From Myxococcales bacterium (GTDB lineage: Bacteria; Myxococcota; Bradymonadia; UBA7976; UBA1532): a DNA stretch of 36,019 bases. The notes below the pieces were generated by a model, which worked only from the letters and a program-made list of their open reading frames with translations, was not told the origin of the DNA and did not search any database. Position numbers and translations under genes: made by a program. Below are positions 10,265 to 18,791 of this stretch, piece after piece. Location: the NCBI GenBank assembly GCA_020633515.1, contig JACKDM010000051.1, positions 1 to 36,019 on the forward strand. Direction: 5' to 3'. The first letter of the stretch is position 1, and the number at the start of each line of letters is the position of its first letter.

Positions 10265-10960
10265 TCACTCGCAGGTGGCCTCGCCCTGGCAGATCCAGCG
10301 CCCCGCCTCCGCGGCGAAGGCGCAGCGCTCAACGGCCGGGCAGTCGGCGTCGGTGCGGCAGGTGTCGCCCGCCGTGCGGCAGGCGAGCTCGCCACCGGGC
10401 CCACAGTCGTTCACCGTCAAGCCACACGCCCCGCCCGCGCAGTCGGCGCCCGTGCGGCACCCGGCGCGTACGCAGATGTTGAGCATCGAGAGGGCGCGCG
10501 AGCCCCGGCCGTCGCCCGTCGGGACCACCGCGCGGCACAAGCAGGCCTCGCCGTCACCGCAGTCGGCGTCGCTGCGGCAGAAGGTGCGGCACCCGCACTC
10601 CCCGTTGATGTAGAGGCAGCGCGCGTCGCCGGCGCCGGGGCAGTCGGCGCCGGTCCGGCACTCACCGCCCGACTCGCACGGCGCATCGCCGAGCCCGGCC
10701 GGATGCGGCGGACAGGCGAGCGCTTCGACCCGATCGAAGGCGCCGGCGCCGCAGCTCACGTAGCCGGTGGGGGCGCCGTCGACGTCGTCGACCGGCGCCG
10801 GCTCACATGGCGTCGCGTCGGGCGCGCCATGGTCGACGCCGGCCTCTCGGGCCAGGGTGGAGGCGTCGCGCTCGGGGGCGTCGATGTCACAGCCCGCGCT
10901 GACGAGGAGGGCGAACGAGGCCAGCGCGCGCCGGCCGATGAAGTCTTCGAGCATGAGCAT
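10265..10960 (-). CDS. Cys-rich lipoprotein
   Basis: From the ATG at 10960 the product has 231 residues (a second ATG at 10954 is equally possible; the frame stays open to 11014). A short hydrophobic stretch (ALASFALLVSAGC) ends in a lipobox. The mature part is acidic at first, then made of Cys-rich units of the form CRTGADCPGxGDxRC, CRSDADCGDGEACLC, CRTGADCAGGAC and CRTDADCPAVERC, the Dickkopf-like Cys modules common in myxobacterial surface lipoproteins. All cysteines would face an oxidising compartment and probably form disulfides. No enzymatic motif is seen. It lies 114 bases behind the MopE-repeat lipoprotein gene on the same strand and may share its transcript. Confidence 0.75.
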   Translation of the reverse strand: MLMLEDFIGRRALASFALLVSAGCDIDAPERDASTLAREAGVDHGAPDATPCEPAPVDDVDGAPTGYVSCGAGAFDRVEALACPPHPAGLGDAPCESGGECRTGADCPGAGDARCLYINGECGCRTFCRSDADCGDGEACLCRAVVPTGDGRGSRALSMLNICVRAGCRTGADCAGGACGLTVNDCGPGGELACRTAGDTCRTDADCPAVERCAFAAEAGRWICQGEATCE

Positions 10961-11074
10961 CACCGCCGCTGAGGGTCGGGCATGAGGCTGGCCCGAGCGG
11001 CGGTGATGTCGCAACGCGCGTTGCCGCGCCGCGCCGAGGTGCGATGCCCTGCACCCGGACGGCGGGTCGTCGAA

Positions 11075-12814
11075 TCACCCCGCGTTGTTCGGGTCGCGGT
11101 CGCAGGCGTCGCCGAGGCCGTCACCGTCGGTGTCGAGCTGGTCGGCGTTCCACACCTGGACGCAGTTGTCCTGGGCGTTGCCGATCCCATCGCCGTCGAC
11201 GTCGCCGGGCACGCCGCAGCCCTCGTCGACGAAGCCGTCGAAGTCATCGTCGACGCCGTTGCCGCAGATCTCGCGCGCGTTGTTGGCGACGCACTGGCCG
11301 TTGACGCAGGCGGTGCCCGCCGGGCAGTCGGCGGCGGCCTCGTCGATCCGACCGTCGCCGTCGCCGTCGCGGCCGTCGCACAGCTCGCCGGCGGCGTCGC
11401 CGCAGCCCTCGTCGACGAGCCCGTCGCGGTCGTCGTCGATGCCATTGCCGCACTGTTCGCGCGGGACGTTGGCGAGGCAGCGGCCGTTGGCGCAGACGCT
11501 GCCGGCCGGGCAGTCGGCGTCGGCCGCGCACTCGGCGCCGTTGGGATCGCAGCCCTCGTCGACGAGCCCGTCGAGGTCGTCGTCGATGCCATTGCAGACC
11601 TCGGGCGCCGGAGCGCCGCAGCCCTCGTCGATCACGCCGTCGACGTCGTCGTCGACGCCATCGCCGCAGCGCTCGGCGTTGGCGCCGACGCAGCGCCCGT
11701 TGAGGCAGATCGCGGCCGGCGGGCAGTCGAAGTCGGCGGCGCAGAAGAAGCCGGCGGGATCGCAGCCCTCGTCGACGAAGCCATCGCCGTCGTCGTCGAG
11801 GCCGTTGCAGGGCTCGCCGGCCGGATCACCGCAGCCCTCGTCGACGGCGCCGTCGCGGTCGTCGTCGACGCCGTTGCATTGCTCGCCGCAGCCGCCGTTG
11901 GCGCAGGCGCAGTTGGGCAGACCCTCGTCGACGATGCCATCGAGGTCGTCGTCGATCCCGTTGCAGCGCTCGCCAGCGTTGTTGCCGACACACGCGCCGT
12001 CGACGCAGGCGCTGCCCGGCGGGCAGCTCGCGCCCTCGTCGACCTCGCCGTCGCGGTCGTCGTCGATGCCATCGCAGCGCTCGGCCGGCGCGCAGGCGCC
12101 GAAGGCGCAGGCGAGGCAGGCGCCGTTGACACACATCTGGCCGGCGGGGCAGTCGACATCGGCGGCGCAGGGCGCCGGATCGAGCGGGGCGTCGTCGCAG
12201 TCGTCGCCGATGCCATCGCCGTCGCGATCGGGCTGGTTGGGGTTGAAGACATCGGGGCAGTTGTCGCGCGCGTCGGGCACGCGGTCGCCGTCGCGGTCGG
12301 CGTTGGCGCAGTTCAAGCCTTCGTCGACGAAGCCGTCGGCGTCTTCGTCGATGCCATCGCAGAAGCGCTCGGCGATTTGGGGCGGGTCGTCGTCGCAGGC
12401 GTCGCCGAGGCCGTCGGCGTCGCTGTCGAGCTGGTCGCGGTTGGCGACGTCGGGGCAGTTGTCGGCGTCGTCGGGGATGCGATCGCCGTCGCGGTCGCCG
12501 AAGGCGTCGTTGCGCTGGCAGCGGCCGGCGACGCAGGCGCTCCCGGCCGGGCAGGCGGCGTCTTCGTCGACCACGTTGTCGGCGTCGTCGTCGCGGCCAT
12601 TGCAGTCATCGGGCTCGGGCTCGCCCTCGCCCTCACCCTCGCCTTCGCCCTCGCCTTCGCCCTCGCCCTCGCCGCCGATCGCGGCGTCGACGCCGCTGTC
12701 ATCGCAGCGGTCGTTGGGGCAGTTGCTCCCGATCTCGTCCTCCTGCTCGAAGGGACAGCCGGCGAGCCCGAGGCACACCACGGCGAACGCCACCACGCGG
12801 GTGATCGCAGTCAT
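11075..12814 (-). CDS. Lipoprotein with about eleven MopE-like metal-binding repeats and TSP3 repeats
   Basis: The 579-residue product starts at the ATG at 12814, preceded by AGGGAGGA with good spacing, and carries a signal peptide with lipobox LGLAGC (Cys about 15). A Gly-Glu alternating linker of about 18 residues follows. The rest is repeats: about eleven copies of the motif C-N/D-G-x-D-D-D-x-D-G-x-V-D-E-G (as in the putative Cu-binding MopE repeat), two or three thrombospondin type 3 calcium-binding repeats (DRDGDGIGDDCDD, DTDGDGLGDACD), and short Cys modules of the form CPAGSxCVNGxCxAN. The protein is extremely acidic and Cys-rich, suited to binding calcium or other metals outside the cell. 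A copy of the 41-base element shared with the sigma gene promoter lies 59 bases before the start codon, so the ECF sigma factor probably drives it. Confidence 0.85.
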   Translation of the reverse strand: MTAITRVVAFAVVCLGLAGCPFEQEDEIGSNCPNDRCDDSGVDAAIGGEGEGEGEGEGEGEGEGEPEPDDCNGRDDDADNVVDEDAACPAGSACVAGRCQRNDAFGDRDGDRIPDDADNCPDVANRDQLDSDADGLGDACDDDPPQIAERFCDGIDEDADGFVDEGLNCANADRDGDRVPDARDNCPDVFNPNQPDRDGDGIGDDCDDAPLDPAPCAADVDCPAGQMCVNGACLACAFGACAPAERCDGIDDDRDGEVDEGASCPPGSACVDGACVGNNAGERCNGIDDDLDGIVDEGLPNCACANGGCGEQCNGVDDDRDGAVDEGCGDPAGEPCNGLDDDGDGFVDEGCDPAGFFCAADFDCPPAAICLNGRCVGANAERCGDGVDDDVDGVIDEGCGAPAPEVCNGIDDDLDGLVDEGCDPNGAECAADADCPAGSVCANGRCLANVPREQCGNGIDDDRDGLVDEGCGDAAGELCDGRDGDGDGRIDEAAADCPAGTACVNGQCVANNAREICGNGVDDDFDGFVDEGCGVPGDVDGDGIGNAQDNCVQVWNADQLDTDGDGLGDACDRDPNNAG

Positions 12815-12872
12815 CTGGTTCCTCCCTGTCGGGTCGATTGTCCGCGCGCGGCCTCGCGCGCTCACTCACTGA

Positions 12873-12913
12873 TTGGGGAGAGCGCCGCTGATCCGTCGAC
12901 AAAAATCGCGCGC
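12873..12913 (-). promoter_or_regulatory. Putative ECF sigma promoter, copy B
   Basis: Read on the minus strand: GCGCGCGA, six variable bases (TTTTTG), TCGACGGATC, seven variable bases, CTCTCCCCAA. The fixed parts are identical, with the same spacing, to the copy at 14382-14422 in front of the sigma factor gene. It lies between the anti-sigma stop and the start of the MopE-repeat lipoprotein, leaving a leader of about 55 bases. Confidence 0.65.
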
Positions 12914-12916
12914 TGC

Positions 12917-13851
12917 TCACTCGGCGACACGCGCCTCGACCGCCGGGCGGAAGAGGCTCGTGGGGTGCTCGGCGACGAAGCGGCGGGCGCGAGCGCGGGC
13001 GGCGTCGGCGTCGCCGCGGGCGAGGAGCGCGCGGATCGCGATGACCTCCCGCTCCTCGCCGAGCCGGCCCCGGGGGAAGCGCGCGGCGTGGGCGGCGGTG
13101 GCGGCGAGCGCGGCGTCGACGCGGCCGCCGACGAGCGCGTCGCGGGCGGCTTGCAGCAGCGCGCGCTCGGCGGCGAGGGCGTGGTCGACGGCCGGGGCGG
13201 CCGGTGCGTCAGGCGCGGTCGGCGCGCTCGCGGCGGGCGTTGCGGCAGACGCGGTGGCGCTCGTGACGGCCGCGCCGGCGCCGCGGCGGCAGCCGGGCCG
13301 GCGGCAGGCGCGATCGGGCTGGCGGCGAGCGTGGTCGGGTCGGCGGCGCTCGCGGTCAGGTCGGCGGCGCTCGCGGTCAGGTCAGCGGCGGCCGCGCAGG
13401 CGCTCGGGCAGGCGCGGCGGCGTCGGCAGGCGGCGATCGCGGCCGGCGTCGACGCCTCACCCGCGGTCGACGCGAACCAGCCGGCGCCGACGCCGAGCGC
13501 GCCGGCCAACGCGACGATCGCGAGCCAGCCAGCGGTCGAGGCCGGTGGCGACGGCGCTGGTGGTCCCGCGGCGGCCGTGGACCCGATGGCCGTCGCGCTG
13601 GCGGGGCCCGTCGTCGCCGCGCCGCCCACCGCGCCGCCGCTCGTCGTCGCCGCGCCGCCCACCGCGCCGCCCACCGCGCCGCCGCTCGCCCAGCGCCACC
13701 CTCGACGCCCGCCCACCCCGGCGCGCCGATCGTCGCCGCGACCCGCGCCGCGACCGCGCCCGCGCGTCGTCCAGCGCCGCCGGCACCCGCGCGCCGCCGC
13801 GAGCAGCGCCTCGACCTCGGGATCGGCCCACCGCTTCTCGGGCTCGTTCAT
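12917..13851 (-). CDS. Membrane anti-sigma factor-like protein, apparently frameshifted
   Basis: The gene starts with ATG at 13851, overlapping the sigma factor stop by four bases (ATGA). The N-terminus MNEPEKRWADPEVEALLAAA is followed by a low-complexity Gly/Ala/Arg region, then a clear transmembrane segment (GWLAIVALAGALGVGAGWFA). Downstream of about 13450 the same frame turns into Ser/Pro/Arg-rich text with no family character. The frame shifted by one encodes a convincing C-terminal domain ending at 12917: HALAAERALLQAARDAL, FPRGRLGEEREVIAIRALL, FVAEHPTSLFRPAVEARVAE. That is the tail typical of anti-sigma partners beside ECF factors in myxobacteria. The switch must lie between about 13457 and 13265, in a repetitive GC tract. 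It may be a sequencing error, a real mutation or programmed frameshifting. The N-terminal low-complexity part may hold a second frame problem. Expected role: sequester the ECF sigma factor at the inner membrane. Confidence 0.7.
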
Positions 13852-14372
13852 GCCGCCCCCCTCGTGAGCGCGAGCCGCCGCACGGCCGCGCGGAACCGTT
13901 CGCGCGCGGTGCGGAGGCGGGAGTAGACCGTGTTGAGCGGGATCTCGAGCGCGTCCGCGATCGCCGGCCCCGACTCGCCGTCGAGCTCGTGCATCACGAA
14001 GACCACCCGCCGGTCGAGGTCGAGCGCGCCGAGCGCCGCGTCGACGAGCGCCCGCGCCTCGTGCGCGGCGAGCGCCTCATCCGCAGCCGGGGTGCCATCG
14101 GCGCAGCCATCACCCGCGTCGGCGTCGAGCCACTCGCGCCGCAGGTGCGCGCGCCGCCGGGTATCGGACGCCACCCGCCACGCGATCCCGGTCAGCCACG
14201 GCCGCGCCGGCCGGCTCGGGTCGAGCTCGCCGTGGCGCCGGTGCACCACCACGAAGACATCGTGCGCGGCGTCTTCGAGCTCGCGCGCCGGCACGCCGAG
14301 GCGGCGCAGCGTGTGCCAGACGTGGTCGAAGTGCGCCGCGTACAGCGCCTGTACCGTCGGTGCGGGGTTCAC
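13848..14372 (-). CDS. ECF-family RNA polymerase sigma factor
   Basis: The 174-residue product has sigma region 2 at its N-terminus (FDHVWHTLRRLGVPARELEDAAHDVFVVVHRR, split by the usual DAxHDVF core) and region 4 at its C-terminus (DLDRRVVFVMHELDGESGPAIADAL followed by the helix NTVYSRLRTARERF). The linker between them is Ala-rich. The length is normal for an ECF factor. Translation appears to begin at a GTG (14372); the ATG at 14380 is in another frame and stops at once. No Shine-Dalgarno is seen. The gene overlaps the anti-sigma gene by four bases, indicating translational coupling. A 41-base element just upstream, repeated in front of the MopE-repeat lipoprotein gene, suggests autoregulation and identifies one probable target. 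Confidence 0.92.
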   Translation of the reverse strand: MNPAPTVQALYAAHFDHVWHTLRRLGVPARELEDAAHDVFVVVHRRHGELDPSRPARPWLTGIAWRVASDTRRRAHLRREWLDADAGDGCADGTPAADEALAAHEARALVDAALGALDLDRRVVFVMHELDGESGPAIADALEIPLNTVYSRLRTARERFRAAVRRLALTRGAA

Positions 14373-14381
14373 ACCGTCATG

Positions 14382-14422
14382 TTGGGGAGAGGCGGCCCGA
14401 TCCGTCGAAGAACTTCGCGCGC
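14382..14422 (-). promoter_or_regulatory. Putative ECF sigma promoter, copy A (autoregulation)
   Basis: Read on the minus strand: GCGCGCGA, AGTTCT, TCGACGGATC, seven bases, CTCTCCCCAA. It ends nine bases before the GTG start of the sigma gene, so any leader must be very short. It aligns without gaps to 12873-12913; 30 of the 41 positions or so are shared, all in three fixed blocks. Confidence 0.65.
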
Positions 14423-14426
14423 CGTC

Positions 14427-16235
14427 TCACGGCCCGGCGGGCGGCACGCTGATCCCGGCGCGCACATGCACCCAGGGCCCGGCCGGATCGGCCTCGAAGC
14501 GGCTGTTCTCCAACAGCAGCGGCACCGGCAGCGCGTCCGAGCCGAGCGAGAACGCCTGATCGGCGAGCGCCGCCGGGATCAGCCGCACCGCGAGCGCGAT
14601 CTGCCGCTCGAGCTCGCGCTCCTTGACCTGGCCGCGCGGCATGTCGGCGACGTCGGCGTACGACTCGATCTCCATGTCGGGCACGAACGCGATCCCGCCG
14701 CCGCTCGTGTCGAGATCGAGCCGCATGCGGATGATCAGGTGCACCGCGACCGTCGCCAGCGGCCCCTCGGGCACCGAGAGGTCGAACATCATGTCGGCGA
14801 TCTCGATCACCAGCGGCCGCTCGCCCGCGTCGACGTAGGCCACCGGCGGCAGCAGCGCCCGGGTGCGGATCGTCAGCGGCGAGCCGATGTCGACGCCGTC
14901 GACCGCGTCGCCGAGCGAGTTGTAGAGCAGCGGCAGCCCGGCCGACGCCGGCAGATCGATCTGCCCGCCCGGCGCCATCTCGAGGTCGAGCGCCGCGCTC
15001 GCCCACAAGGCATGCAGGATCCGCCCGATCAGATCGGCCGACATCGCGATGTCCATCGGATCGTTGGTGCTCATCTGCGCCGCGGTCATGTCGATCGGCA
15101 GCGCGTTGCCCTGATGCACCGGCGCCTCGGCCCGCGCGGTGCTGCCCATGGTGAGCATCAGCCCGTCGTAGGTCACCTCGGTGCCCCGGATCTTGAGCCC
15201 CATCAACACATTGCGGCCATTGACGTCGATGACCTGATCGAGCGCCGCCGGGTCGAAGAGCTGCGGGATCACCGCGCCGGTGAGCGCGTCGCGGATGGCA
15301 TCCTCGGCCATGCCGCGCACGGTGCCTTCGAAGAGATCCTCGATGAAGCCGGGCACCCCGCCGATGTTGAAGCCGAAGCCTTCGAACTGGATGCTCGGAT
15401 CGGTCAGCGCGAGGTCGAGGCCGCCGGCGGGCGTGGGCGAGAGCGCGAGGCGGGCGTCGATGTAGAGCGCGTTGCAGTTCATCGAGCCCTCGACATCGAT
15501 GTCGAAGACCACGTTGACGGTGCCGCTCATCTCGAGGCGCAGCCGGTGGATGGTCAGCCGCACCTCGAGGTAGCCGTTGCGGGGCACGAGCGCGATCGAG
15601 ACGTCGTCGTACTGCACGTTCTCGAGCGTGAAGTCGCCCGAGTCCTGCCCGGCGACGAGGCTGGTGATGTCGAGGGTGTCGACGAAGCCATCGAGCAGCG
15701 TGTTGATCTGCGCGATCCCCTCGGCCGAGACCATGATCTGCATCGCGCGGGTGACCTCGGCGCCCGGATCGGCGTCGGCGCCGACGAGCACCGCGCGGCG
15801 ATCCTCGGCGAGGCGGCCATCGGCGGCGACGGCCTCGGTCACGATCGGCAACAGCCCCGTCTCGGCCGCCAGCTCGGTCGAGAAGTAACCCTGCGCGTCG
15901 GGCACCACCGCCATGCCCCCGACGGTGAGCGTCGCCGCCGGGCCGTCGACGACGCGGCCGACGATCTGCACCGCGCCCGGCGACTGCCGGTGCGCGCGCG
16001 GCGGCTGGTCGATGACGATCCGCATCGGCGCCACCTCGGGCGTCGGCGGGCTCGTCTCGGGATCGGGATCGTCGGGCGTGGTGCCGGGCGGGGGCGGGAC
16101 GTCGGGGCGGCTCTGCGTCGGCGGGGCGCCGGGATCGGGCACCCCGCTCGCGGGCGCGTCGTCGGCGGTCAGCGTCGCCGGGCTGCAAGCCCAGAGCGAC
16201 GCGGCGGCGAACAGCAGCGGGATGATGCGGCGCAT
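14427..16235 (-). CDS. Large lipoprotein with bacterial Ig-like domain
   Basis: The 602-residue product has a signal peptide with the lipobox SLWAC (Cys17), a Pro/Asp-rich linker (20-70), then an Ig-like or glucodextranase-B-like domain (about 71-150: VQIVGRVVDGPAATLTVGG, DAQGYFSTELAAETG). Residues 150-600 are predicted beta-rich with amphipathic strands (VSIALVPRNGYLEVRLTIHRL, VNVVFDIDVEGSMNCNALYIDARL) and two-fold character. The pattern of long amphipathic segments such as QINTLLDGFVDTLDITSLV is compatible with a lipid-binding TULIP/BPI-like fold, but that is speculation. No catalytic motif is seen. It ends just before the sigma factor promoter on the same strand and is divergent from the small lipoprotein at 16449. 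Confidence 0.8.
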   Translation of the reverse strand: MRRIIPLLFAAASLWACSPATLTADDAPASGVPDPGAPPTQSRPDVPPPPGTTPDDPDPETSPPTPEVAPMRIVIDQPPRAHRQSPGAVQIVGRVVDGPAATLTVGGMAVVPDAQGYFSTELAAETGLLPIVTEAVAADGRLAEDRRAVLVGADADPGAEVTRAMQIMVSAEGIAQINTLLDGFVDTLDITSLVAGQDSGDFTLENVQYDDVSIALVPRNGYLEVRLTIHRLRLEMSGTVNVVFDIDVEGSMNCNALYIDARLALSPTPAGGLDLALTDPSIQFEGFGFNIGGVPGFIEDLFEGTVRGMAEDAIRDALTGAVIPQLFDPAALDQVIDVNGRNVLMGLKIRGTEVTYDGLMLTMGSTARAEAPVHQGNALPIDMTAAQMSTNDPMDIAMSADLIGRILHALWASAALDLEMAPGGQIDLPASAGLPLLYNSLGDAVDGVDIGSPLTIRTRALLPPVAYVDAGERPLVIEIADMMFDLSVPEGPLATVAVHLIIRMRLDLDTSGGGIAFVPDMEIESYADVADMPRGQVKERELERQIALAVRLIPAALADQAFSLGSDALPVPLLLENSRFEADPAGPWVHVRAGISVPPAGP

Positions 16236-16326
16236 GCCATCAGCATTAGCAAGATGCGGTCCCGGTGTCCATCGGCCGAAACGATCGCGCGCACGCGCAT
16301 TTCGGCGCGCGCACGAGCGGCGTGGG

Positions 16327-16346
16327 CCGGGGTCGCCCGACCCCGG
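16327..16346. repeat. Palindromic hairpin CCGGGGTC-GCCC-GACCCCGG
   Basis: A perfect 8-base stem with a 4-base loop lies in the 213-base divergent gap between two lipoprotein genes. Its core GGGGTCGCCCGACCCC differs by one base from the palindrome at 32366-32381, also in a divergent intergenic region. Confidence 0.6.
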
Positions 16347-16448
16347 TGGAGACTGTCGACCCCAGCGGCGCGTCGCCGCGTCGACCGGCGCAACCTCGGC
16401 GCGCGACGCAGGTTGTGGTCAGATGCAAACCCCGACCTGGAGCGACCC

Positions 16449-17240
16449 ATGAAGCCCATCCTGCTCGCCGCCCTCCTCGCGCTCGCCGCCGGCTGCAACC
16501 CCGATGAAGACGACCAGCCGCTCACCCGCGACGAAGCCCGGTCCGCCCTCGACGAGGCCGAGCTCTCCACCCGCGCCGAGGCGCTGACATCGGAGATGGT
16601 CACCCTCACCACCGACTTCACCCTCGGCGACGCGCTCGACGCCGCCGCCGAGAACCTGCGCGCGTTCGTCGCCGCGCAGGTCCCCTGCGCGACCGTCACC
16701 CGCGCCGATCGCACCGTCACCGTCGACTTCGGCGACACCGGCGCCTGCCGCTACAACGGCCGCGCCTGGACCGGCCGCGCCGAGGTCGGCGTCACCCGCG
16801 CCGATGACACCGTCGTCGTCGAGCACCGCTGGACCGATCTCAGCGACGGTCACCTCACCGTCGAAGGCACCGCGACCGTCACCGGGGACGCGAGCGACCA
16901 CAGCCGCCGGGTCGTGCATGCCATGCGCTGGAGCGACGGCGAACACACCGCGACCGGCGAGGGCGACCGCACCCAGACCCTGCTCGACGGCGGCGATGGC
17001 ATCCGGGTCGACGGCGAGCGGCGCTGGACCGGCTTCGCCGGCGGTGAGTGGACGCTCTCGATCGAGGGCGTCGAGCTGCGCCGCCGCGACCCGCTCCCCC
17101 AGGCCGGGCGCTACGTGCTCACCAACCCGCTCCACCGCACGATGGTGCTGCGCTTCACCCGCACCGACGCGCGCACGATCACCGTCGAGATCAGCGGCGG
17201 CCGGCGCAGCTATACCTTCGATGTCTCGTCGATCGAGTGA
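16449..17240 (+). CDS. Lipoprotein of unknown function
   Basis: The 263-residue product has a short signal peptide with lipobox LAAGC (Cys16), an acidic segment (NPDEDDQPLTRDEARSALDE), and a C-terminal half rich in short beta strands (VTRADDTVVVEHRW, HLTVEGTATVTGD, MVLRFTRTDARTITVEI). Two cysteines (VPCATVT and GACRYNG) could form a disulfide. No known domain is recognised. The ATG at 16449 follows GGAGCGACCC, an acceptable ribosome binding site. The reading frame is open for more than 3 kb upstream, but that stretch is antisense to the lipoprotein and sigma genes and is not coding. It converges with the flavin oxidoreductase gene 19 bases away. Confidence 0.8.
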   Translation: MKPILLAALLALAAGCNPDEDDQPLTRDEARSALDEAELSTRAEALTSEMVTLTTDFTLGDALDAAAENLRAFVAAQVPCATVTRADRTVTVDFGDTGACRYNGRAWTGRAEVGVTRADDTVVVEHRWTDLSDGHLTVEGTATVTGDASDHSRRVVHAMRWSDGEHTATGEGDRTQTLLDGGDGIRVDGERRWTGFAGGEWTLSIEGVELRRRDPLPQAGRYVLTNPLHRTMVLRFTRTDARTITVEISGGRRSYTFDVSSIE

Positions 17241-17259
17241 TCGCCCACCGCCGCCGGGC

Positions 17260-18687
17260 TCACCCCTCACCCCGCAAGAGCGCCAGCCGCGCCGAGCCCG
17301 GCGCGAGCAGATCGGCGACCGTCACCGCCGACATCAGCGCGGTCTCCTGCACGTCGTGCGTCGACGTCCACCCACCCGCAAAGTACAGCCCCCCCTCCCC
17401 TTGCCGCGCCGCGAGCCCGACCCCCGCCCGATGCGTCGACGGCGTGTAGAGCACATGCCGGAAGTCGACCGTCGCGACGGGCTCCCGCGGCGGCTCGCGG
17501 TGCGTGATCCAGCTCTTCCACAGCTCGACCGGCTGCCCGTCGACCGGCCGCAGCGCGAGCGCGAGCTGCATCGACGCCTCGCAGCTCTCCCCGGCGGGGA
17601 TGGCATTGAGGAACGAGCGGTACATGGGATCGGCGTGCGCATACGCCGGGTCGCGGTGCAGCGCGATGCGGGCGTCGTGCAGATCGACCTGCCCGAGCAG
17701 CGGCCGCACCGAGCCCGCCGCCGGATCGTCGGCGAGCACCCGCGCCATGACATCGGGCCGCCCGGTGAGCACGACCGCGTCGTAGGCCACCCGCCGCCCG
17801 GTCGGATCGACCACGATCGGCCGCTCCCCCGAAGCGCCGCGCTCGATCCGCGTCGCCGCGCGCCCGAGGTGGGTCGTCACCGTCGACGTCTCCGCCAGCA
17901 TCCGCCGCAGCACCTCGACGAGCGCCCGGTCGAGCGTGAAGTACGACACCGCCTCGAGCGCGCCCTCGCCGAGCGCGCGCGTCATGAAGATCATCGCCGA
18001 GCGCGCCGAGAAGCCGCGGGTCTCTTCGATGTGCCCCGAGTTGAGCGCGGCCAGCAACGGCAGGATGAGGCCATCGCGCATCGCCGGATCGAGCCCGATC
18101 GTCGGCAGCCACTCGTCGACGGTCACCAGCCAGTCCGGGTCGCTCAGCTCATAGGCGCGCCCCGCCTCGGCGTAGCGCCGGAAGGCGTTGATGGGATCGG
18201 CGTTCCACACCTCGCCGAGCGGCCACACCCGGTCGGGGATGCGCGGCGAGACGAAGAGCGCGCTGCCATCGGTGCGGGTCATCGAGATCGTGCCCGGCAC
18301 CTCGGTCGCGCCGGTGCCATCGTTCGCGTCGAGCGCGCCGAGGCCGAGGTGGTCGATGAGCCGCGCGTAGCCCGGATACACCCGCGGATGGTAGTACTGC
18401 GCGCCCATGTCGATCGGCACCACGCGACCGCCGACCTCGACGTCGATCGTGTGCACGTTGCCGCCGAGGCGGTCGTTGGCCTCGTAGAGATCGACCCGCC
18501 AGGTCTCGTCGAGCAGCCACGCCGCCGTCACCCCGGCGACGCCCGCCCCGATCACCGCCACGCTCGGCCCGTCGTACTCCACCCCCGGCGCCTCGTCCTC
18601 GCTGCACGCCACCGCGAGCGCCCCGAGCCCCGCCGCGATGCCCCTGATCGCCGCGCGGCGATCGATCGGCCTGCCACCACTCGTCAT
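17260..18687 (-). CDS. Tat-exported lipoprotein flavin amine-oxidase-like FAD oxidoreductase
   Basis: From the ATG at 18687, preceded by AGGAGGT five bases away, the product has 475 residues. It opens with a twin-arginine signal (DRRAAIRGIAAGLGALAVAC) that also holds a lipobox Cys, so the folded flavoprotein should be exported and anchored. The FAD-binding Rossmann motif follows (VAVIGAGVAGVTAAWLL, with the acidic LYEANDRLGG). Conserved flavin amine-oxidoreductase features include PIDMGAQYYHPRVYPGY and, near the C-terminus, GLYFAGGWTSTHDVQETALMS, the FAD-contacting GG-motif. The substrate is unknown; related myxobacterial proteins are annotated as NAD(P)-binding or protoporphyrinogen-oxidase-like. 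The gene is divergent from the hydrolase at 18891, with three TACGTA sites between them. Confidence 0.88.
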   Translation of the reverse strand: MTSGGRPIDRRAAIRGIAAGLGALAVACSEDEAPGVEYDGPSVAVIGAGVAGVTAAWLLDETWRVDLYEANDRLGGNVHTIDVEVGGRVVPIDMGAQYYHPRVYPGYARLIDHLGLGALDANDGTGATEVPGTISMTRTDGSALFVSPRIPDRVWPLGEVWNADPINAFRRYAEAGRAYELSDPDWLVTVDEWLPTIGLDPAMRDGLILPLLAALNSGHIEETRGFSARSAMIFMTRALGEGALEAVSYFTLDRALVEVLRRMLAETSTVTTHLGRAATRIERGASGERPIVVDPTGRRVAYDAVVLTGRPDVMARVLADDPAAGSVRPLLGQVDLHDARIALHRDPAYAHADPMYRSFLNAIPAGESCEASMQLALALRPVDGQPVELWKSWITHREPPREPVATVDFRHVLYTPSTHRAGVGLAARQGEGGLYFAGGWTSTHDVQETALMSAVTVADLLAPGSARLALLRGEG

Positions 18688-18791
18688 CGAGCACCTCCTG
18701 CCATCTCTTAACCCGCCCGTCACCCGCGCGCAATCGGCCAGGTGGCGACCCTCCGCCGTTACAAAATCCCATCAACACGCCGAATCACACG

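Noticed and set aside
11075..12600. Regularly spaced repeats that look at first like a CRISPR array.
   Set aside because: The spacing follows codons of the MopE-type protein repeats, and the repeat units vary at third positions. There are no constant repeats with unique spacers and no cas genes.
10982..13867. A 961-codon plus-strand open frame opposite the lipoprotein and anti-sigma genes.
   Set aside because: It is the antisense of the Asp-rich repeats (giving Val/Asp/Ala periodicity). The minus strand has the signal peptide, ribosome binding site and known repeat motifs.
14377..16188. A 603-codon minus-strand frame overlapping the large lipoprotein in another phase.
   Set aside because: It lacks a signal and is Arg-rich text. 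The frame from 16235 has the lipobox and Ig-like domain.
12873..16448. A plus-strand open frame running through the sigma, anti-sigma and large lipoprotein genes into the gene at 16449.
   Set aside because: Its text is Arg/Ala-rich and matches nothing. The real protein begins at the ATG at 16449 with a lipobox signal.
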